Shown one piece after another: positions 57,521-64,000 of a stretch of DNA of 64,000 nucleotides; the stretch's first letter is position 1, and each line of letters begins with the position of its first letter. The notes beneath the pieces were generated by a model. It ran no database searches. It saw only the letters and a program-made list of their open reading frames with translations, and was not told where the DNA came from. Both the position numbers and the translations under genes were made by a program. Source of the stretch: Pogostemon cablin (Eukaryota; Streptophyta; Magnoliopsida; Lamiales; Lamiaceae); assembly GCA_023678885.1 (NCBI GenBank), contig CM042962.1, positions 25,248,336 through 25,312,335 on the forward strand, read 5' to 3'.

Positions 57521-57744
57521 TACATTTTTTGATCAATTTTGTTGATTTCAGAGGGTATTTTAGTATTTTTAGATAATAAAAAAGTACAAAGTAATGATAT
57601 GTGTATGAAAAAATAGTGGAAAATTTGAAATTAAAATAACTTTTGAAGTTGTTGGATAAAAGATGTTTCATTTTTTGGGTGTGAAGGGTTTTGTTGGATA
57701 AAAAATGAAAAAAATGTGAAGGGTTTTGTGGGATAAAAAAAGTA

Positions 57745-58008
57745 CTCCCTCCGTCCTGGAGAAGTTAACACATTTTTTTTGGCACGGAGATTAAGGAGTA
57801 TAATAATTTAATGTAAAGTGAAGTAAATTGAAGTAAGAGAAATAATATTTAATGTGTGGTGGATAATTGTATTAGTGGTGGTTTGTGGACCCCATGAGAA
57901 TAAATTAATTATTTTTATGTGGGTCTCATGTATTAAAAAGGAAATGTGTCAATTTTAATGGGACAAACCAAAAAGAAAAGTGTGTCAACTTCTATGGGAC
58001 GGAGAGAG
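57745..58008. mobile_element. Stowaway-type MITE, mariner-end subfamily
   Basis: The ends are CTCCCTCCGTCCTGGAG and TATGGGACGGAGAGAG with TA flanks. It is nearly colinear with 1148-1409 (GGCACGGAGATTAAGGAG near the left, AAAGTGTGTCAACTTCTATGG near the right). Confidence 0.85.
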
Positions 58009-60074
58009 TATTAATTATTGGCAAACATATTTGCAAGAATCCTTTTATGGAATGAAAAGTAATACTTAATTAATATATAAAGTGAAAAGAATTATTTTAT
58101 AAATATGAATAAAAGCTAATAACATCTCCTAACTAATAACTAATTAAAAAAAAATGTAAAACAATATATCACGGTCTCATTTTATTACAACATTACTATC
58201 TATAGTAATTTTGTCTTTTTCTTGCAATTTTTTAAACTTAAATAAAAAAGTGGGCCAGGGGCAAAAATTCATCACACTAAGGTGTGCAAAGATTCTACCG
58301 TGCAACTGGGCTCAACTTAATGGATTCAAATATAAGTAAAATTTGTGCGACGTTAAAAGGGTAGCCCAATGCCTCACTATAGGCCTTCCAGGCCATAGTA
58401 AGCGGACGGCCCAATCCATTAATAATTGACCAGTATCTAGAAACTATATATTTAATCGACTTTTTTAATTATTTTAGGGATTAACATTTTTAAACGATTA
58501 ATGCACATTGGGATTAAATTTATGTGGTTTTTTATTATTCATTAAAAATACTTGACCGTATGGTTAATATATACTCCACTTTTAATAAAAATTTTAAACT
58601 ATGTATAAAGTAAATTTGGTTCATATTTGAGTTTTTCTATCAGTGTTTCGGACCATGTTATGTCATACAAACTAGGTTGAGTGGGCTTTAGCTGGTTGAG
58701 TTTTAATTAATGGTGTTTTATTTTTATTTTTTTAAATTGAGTTATTTATTTATTAATTTTTCTTTTAAAGAAGTTTGTAAATGTTATTACCAATGCATGA
58801 ATATGAAATTTTCCTTAATTTATTTATTTATTTAGTTTTTTTATTTATTTATCAAGAGTTATTGTAACTAATTTTTTCCATGGGTTACATTTCACGACGG
58901 GCCCTTACTAACGGATTTAGAAGTTAAATATATCGCAAACTTATTTATTTTAAATAAAATATCAAGCCCAAGTAATATTAATTTAATGTGAATAAAAAAT
59001 TCTCTAATTAATGGGAGAATATTTCATGAAACCAGTTTATGTGACTGAGTGAATTTGGCGTGAATTGGTTCACATGTGAACCCTTTTTTTTTTTAAATTA
59101 CTTTTTAGAACATAAAAATTTTTTCTTTAAAAAATAATATTTTTTATTTAAAAGAATAATAGTTCATCTTTTTAAAAAGTAATTTTCTATGTACCAAAGA
59201 GTAATTAATAAATCGAATATGTAAGAATTTGAAGAGTAATTGTTTTATTTAGAAGATTAATTATTTATTCTTCAAAGAGTAATATTTCATATACTAAAGA
59301 ATAATGAGCAAAAACAGAGTCGTGTGCCTTATGTAAAAATTTGGTAGTTCACGTCACTTTCTAGTAGTAATTATATTAATACTAAAAATTATAAATAAGT
59401 TATTAAATTATATGGACAAAATAAACCAATAAATCAGAAAATATCAAAATAAGGAAAAAATAAAATAAAACAAAACATGTTGTAAAGATAATGGAACGAT
59501 TTCAAACAATAATTTGCAATAATTTTTTTTGTTTGTTTTTCTTCATTTCTTTGTATTTTCATCACTTTTCACACTCACGCTATCCTTTATTCACAATAAA
59601 TATATAACTTCATTGGCAGCTCACCTCATTATAGGCTAACAATACTTAAAAAATCACACATACCCACAAAATACAAAATAAAGAAATAGGAGTACATCTT
59701 AAATACCATCAATTGCAAGTAAAATCATACAATTATATATCATGCATTAGCCAAATGAACGTGCAAAATGCACAGGTATCAAAAGATTAAATTGTACGTT
59801 GAAAAGCAAAATTATTTTTTGTCCAGCCAAATGCTTAAAGTAAATTTTTCTTGGGCTAGCTTAGCTTGATTTTTAATTATTTACTTTTTAATTTGTGAAA
59901 AGTATTTTTAAAAAAAATATTTAATTTGTAAAGTTATGATAGATATAATTTTGAGAAGATACAAATCATAACACACCAAGAGTTAATAAATACTGTAGGT
60001 TATATTCATTCATTTTTCATTTTTTATTCATTAAATAAATTTTTTTTTGATTATATGCTTCTACCAAGATATGC
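58009..60074. other. AT-rich spacer before the LINE
   Basis: A perfect 16-base palindrome GGTTCACATGTGAACC lies at 59067-59082. Worn repeats of an AAAGAGTAAT phrase lie at 59200-59310. No gene is seen. Confidence 0.5.
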
Positions 60075-61820
60075 GTGACAAGAGATATATCTAGTGAGAG
60101 AAAATTTGAGTTTAGTGAGAGAGAGGAGAGGATTTGGGTAGACAATAGGGATAACCAATTCGAGTGGACTATTGTGACGCATAAAAACAAACCCATGAGC
60201 AGGCTCGGCGGACCGGCAAGGCGTTGGAATGCTCCGTCGACATGGACTGAGAAATGGGCGAGAGAAAAAGAGGTTGTAACCTTTTTCTTCAGGAACTTCC
60301 CACAAGAATGCAGTGAAAAGAAATTATGGTTTAAATTCAAAGAGGCTGGTGAAGTTGTGAATGTCTATTGCCCATGAAAAGTGGACAAAATGGACAACAG
60401 GTTTGGCTTTGTGAGATTCAGAGTTAAGAATATGGATACTACAGAGGATCTATTGAACAGAGCCAACTCTATTTGGATAGACTCCTACAAAATCAGGGTC
60501 TTCAACCCGAAATTCGGGAGATTACAGAACAGATCTGACGAAATTGCGAAGCTCACTCACCCCAAAGGAAAGGAGATTCTAAGAGAAGTTAAAGCCCCAT
60601 CAGCAACGCATATCAGTGGGCGTGAAAGGGTGACTGGAATCACTTTCAAAGAGGTAGTCTCAAAAGAACCGTCAAAAGAAATCCCTGTCAGCACAGAAGA
60701 AACTATATCCTTCAATCCAGTGGAGAAGGAGATGAACTGGATAATCAAGAGCAAAGTTGCCCTTCTTAAAGACGAGTTCGATTGGGAAGAGGATGGAGAG
60801 GAGATCAGAAGCGAAGCCAGTAATATGCTTTCCATATCTTACATGGGAGATAATCTTATCTTAATCCAGGATGCAGACATTGCATGTGAAGTATGTAAAG
60901 ACATGGGTGAGTGGGCTCAGTTCTGGTTCAAATGGTTGAGACCTTGGAAACTAGAAGACGTCAGTTCCAGAAGAAGGATTTGGACGCTATGGTATGGAAT
61001 CTCGATGCATGCTTGGAACGAATGATTCTTCAAATCCTCAAGTTGTAAGATTGGGTCATACATTGATATGGATGAGGCTACTAAGAAAAAATCCAGATTG
61101 GATATAGCTAGAATTAGACTTGCAGTTCCAATTGCAAATGAAATAAATACCCTCCTAAAGGTAAGTATTGACAGTAAGACTTTCCATATTAAAATTGTGG
61201 AAAACAACCTTCTTGGAACTCTGACTTTCTGGAGGAAGAACAGTTAGGCTACTATTCAGAGGAAGATCACAACCAGATGGTGGCTACATCGCCGGCGTCG
61301 GAGAACAGTCGAAAAAGTAAAGAAAAACAAGATGCATGCTTGCCGATTGGAGATGGCAGTGCCGTTTAGGTTCCGTACATGGGCGTTCTTTCCGAGGGTA
61401 ATCGGCGGCTAAAGATATCGTTGAGCCACCTAAGATGCATGTGGAAGTGGTCCAGTCACCCAAGAGGCATGAAGAAGTAGCACAGTCAGATGAGAGATTT
61501 GAAAATGACAGAGTATCCCAACAGACTCAGGAGGTGGGCCCATCTCGATCTCTAACAAGTGATCTCCCTCCAGGGTGAATGGACAGATTTTTGAAAAAGG
61601 GGATGAGGGAGAAAGTGGGCCTGATCACACTAAGTTAACACCATCAGCCCATGTTGAAATGGCCCAATATGACTTGAAAGAAATCCTTGATGAAAGCCCA
61701 GTGGGAGAAGAAAAAGAAGAATTAAATCAACCAGTCCATCCTCCTATTATTCTAAGTCCCAATCACAAAACTTGGGCTTCGAAGAACATGAGGAAAGGAG
61801 TCACCCGACCAAAGCTTTAA
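60075..61820 (+). pseudogene. LINE ORF1, RNA-binding protein
   Basis: The N-terminal part is charged. An RRM-like domain then runs from VVTFFFRNFPQE to RFGFVRFRVKN and IRVFNPKFGR (about 60270-60530). This is the RNP-containing chaperone domain of plant L1 ORF1. A TGA at 60375 cuts it, probably from CGA. Coding continues to a stop at 61023. After a frame change, LDIARIRLAVPIANEIN at about 61095-61145 resembles the conserved plant ORF1 segment. Further stops follow, with a last open piece at 61575-61820. I saw no zinc knuckle. Confidence 0.8.
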
Positions 61821-62144
61821 GGAGATCAATGTCAATCCCAAAACAAGTCGGAAGAAACTGACCAAGAGAAAAGAGAAGAAGATCGAACAAAATAGATGGA
61901 GAGAGTTCCTGGAGAATATCGATTCACTTGAAACTACACAGACAAGAATTAAGAGCAATAAAAACAATAAGAAGTTTGCAAAAAATGACAAGATTGAAGG
62001 TAAGGAAATTTGGAACCTTGGAAAAGCTTTGGGTTTGTGGAGCAACGTTCCAGATGAACAGATGGTGAATAGCGTTGAAAGTTTGATCAAAGGAAAAGTA
62101 AGTGGGGACAACAAGAGCTGGAGCAAGGAGAGGCAGGTTAGTTT

Positions 62145-64000
62145 ATGAAGATCTTTAGCTTAAATTGTAGAGGCTTGGGGTCGGACGCCAAAAAGTCTGA
62201 AATTAGAGACTGGTGGGTTAAAGAAAATTTTGATGTTCTATATCTACAAGAGACTAAATTGGAAGAAATAGACGATTCTACATGTAGACTGTTGGGTGGC
62301 AACTTAAAGTTGGGTAGAGCTTTCAAAGGCTCAGAAGGAAGATCGGGAGGAATACTTACTGCCTGGAATTCGGACAAATTTATAGCAAGAAGCTGGTGGG
62401 ATATGAGAGGAGTTGTTGTTGTGAATGGCATCTGGGTTGATGGGTGTATTGAGTATTGTCTTCTGAATGTTTATGCTATGAATACCCTTCTGATAGAGCA
62501 GATCTGTGGGACAGGTTAAAAATGATTATTAACCAACTAGGTGAATGTTGTATATGCATTGGAGGGGATTTCAACGCCGTAAGAAGAGGTTCAGAAAGGG
62601 TCGGAATAGGGACAATGTTTGATACTAGAGAAGCAAGGAGATTTGAGGAGTTCATTTTAGATATGGACCTTGTTGACCTTCCGTTGCATGGTAGAACCTA
62701 CACATGGTACAAGCCGGATGGGAAATGCAGGAGCAGACTGGATAGATTTCTCCTCAACAGGAAATGGTTCGATGTATGGCCAGATTTCTATCAGAGAGGA
62801 CTGAAGCGAGGGCTATCTGATCATTGTCCGATAGTTATCAAAATTAGAGTAGGTAACTGGGGGCCCAAACCATTTCGGAGCCAAAATTCTTGGTTATCAC
62901 GCCCTGATTTTAGCAACTTCGTGAAGGAAAAATGGAGCAGCTACTCAGTGGAAGGATGGGGTGGCTTTGTGATCAAGAAGAAACTTAAAAAATTAAAAGT
63001 GGACCTCAAAGTTTGGAGTGAGAAAGTATTCGGAAAGCATAATAGAACAATTGAAAAGAGAAGGGACAATTTTTGGCAACTTGATATGTTAGATGACACA
63101 TTTGGTCTAGAAGAGTCAGAGATTATCGAAAGAAACCGAGAAAGAGCTCTTTTACTAAATGACATCAAAACAAAGAAGAGAGTCCTAAATCAGCAAGCAA
63201 AAATTAGATGGGTTAAATTCGGGAACATGAATTCTGTAGTTTTCCACAGAGTCATCAATGGAGGTAAGAAGAAGAATGAAATCAAAGGGCTATACATGAA
63301 CGGAGTTTGGACCTAGGATGTGAGACTAGTTAAAGAAGCTGCTTATTCTTCTTTCAGAAATCATTTTACCAACGTAAGCATGCAGAGACCGAAGATTGAA
63401 AATGATTTTGTGTCCAAGTACATCTCTACAGAGGATAACGAATTTTTTATGAAGCCATTCTCTGACCAGGAAGTCATAAATATCTTGAGAAGTTGTGATG
63501 AGCAAAAAGCCCGGGGCATGATGGTTTCAATTTGGCTGTCTTCCGTGAATGCTGGGACATAATACGAGAGGACTTTATGAGGTTTCTAAATGAGTTTCAC
63601 ACCTATGGAATCCTTACTAAGGGGCTGAACCATTCTTTCCTAACCCTGATTCATAAGTGGAAAATTCGACGGAGCTGAAGGACTTCAAACATATCTCTCT
63701 TATCGGGGGTCCATATAAGATTTTGTCAAAAATACTCGCCAATAGACTGAGCACAGTGGTACATTTGATTATTGTTGATGAATAATCTGCTTTTATCAAA
63801 GGCAGAAGTATATTGGAAAGCATTGTGGCTTTACAAGAAACCTTTACTGATGTGAAAGAAAGGAAGAGAGCCATCTTCTGCTTTAAAATTGATTTTAAGA
63901 AAGCCTTTAATTCGGTGGAATGACAGTTTCTAGAAGATATGATGAGAGCATTCAAGTTTGGAGAGAAATGGATTCAGTGGATCATGGCATGTGTGAAATC
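62145..64000 (+). pseudogene. LINE ORF2, endonuclease and RT start
   Basis: It starts MKIFSLNCRGLGSDAKKSEI, the typical plant LINE endonuclease start. Catalytic-site motifs are LQETKL, then GGDFNAV (about 62559-62580) and SDHCPIV (about 62817-62837). A frameshift lies near 62480, a TAG at 63314, further shifts near 63515 and 63660, and stops near 63783 and 63921. RT begins at about 63520 with DGFNLAVFRECWD, followed by LANRLS, SAFIKGRSI and KIDFKKAFNSVE (RT motif A). The reading frame leaves the window. Confidence 0.9.

Larger units (their letters stand above)
60075..64000 (+). mobile_element. L1-type LINE, 5' part, runs off the window
   Basis: The order is ORF1 (RNA-binding), then ORF2 with an apurinic endonuclease domain and the start of reverse transcriptase, as in plant L1 elements. 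Many stops and frameshifts make it inactive. The 3' end, including the RT YxDD motif and poly(A), lies beyond 64000, so a target duplication cannot be checked. Confidence 0.9.

Overview
The window is nuclear DNA from a flowering plant, most likely a eudicot. The evidence is one intact intron-containing plant cell-wall gene, very AT-rich spacers, and a dense set of plant-type transposable elements. These include Stowaway MITEs with TIRs of the CTCCCTCCGTCC type, a DD39D mariner-like element, Mutator-like elements with 9-bp duplications, Ty1/Copia elements primed by initiator tRNA-Met, a Helitron and a plant L1-type LINE. The exact lineage cannot be fixed from the sequence alone.

Only one host gene looks functional: a secreted GH17 beta-1,3-glucanase with a C-terminal X8/CBM43 domain (2797-4296, minus strand). 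It has a short 3' exon that supplies the sixth X8 cysteine and the normal C-terminus. A kinase remnant (56.1-56.3 kb) and a MURA-type transposase exon (49.9-50.3 kb) are the other recognisable protein-coding pieces that are not retroelements or mariner.

Layout. 0-10 kb: the GH17 gene among Stowaway MITEs, and a Mutator-like element with a GC-rich interior (7116-8096). 10.5-15.9 kb: a broken mariner-like element. Its transposase is split by a 1.85-kb solo-LTR-like insert, and its right end matches local Stowaway MITEs. 16-24.5 kb: solo LTR, MITEs, a Tourist-like MITE, tandem duplications, and a second Mutator-like element (23235-24090). 24.9-37.7 kb: a nested stack. An old Copia element was opened inside its RNase H coding sequence by a Helitron (25778-36091, minus), which was later hit by an 8.1-kb Copia-type LTR retrotransposon (26084-34174, duplication AATAC) and other small elements. 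A third Mutator-like element (36753-37600) sits in the same Copia's RT region. 39.6-48 kb: a second copy of the same LTR retrotransposon (39675-47810, duplication TATGG), which landed inside a Stowaway MITE. 48-60 kb: an element carrying a tRNA-like segment, a MURA exon, an LTR-like remnant, a palindromic GC-rich repeat family, the kinase scrap and more MITEs. 60-64 kb: a damaged L1-type LINE that runs off the window.

The genes do not form a pathway or operon. What joins the parts is insertion history, which the target-site duplications and interrupted reading frames let one order. I see no clear new biological system. The most informative structures are the Helitron/Copia junction, the mariner/Stowaway terminus match, the GC-rich Mutator-like interiors, and the 61-bp higher-order minisatellite in the retrotransposon leader.
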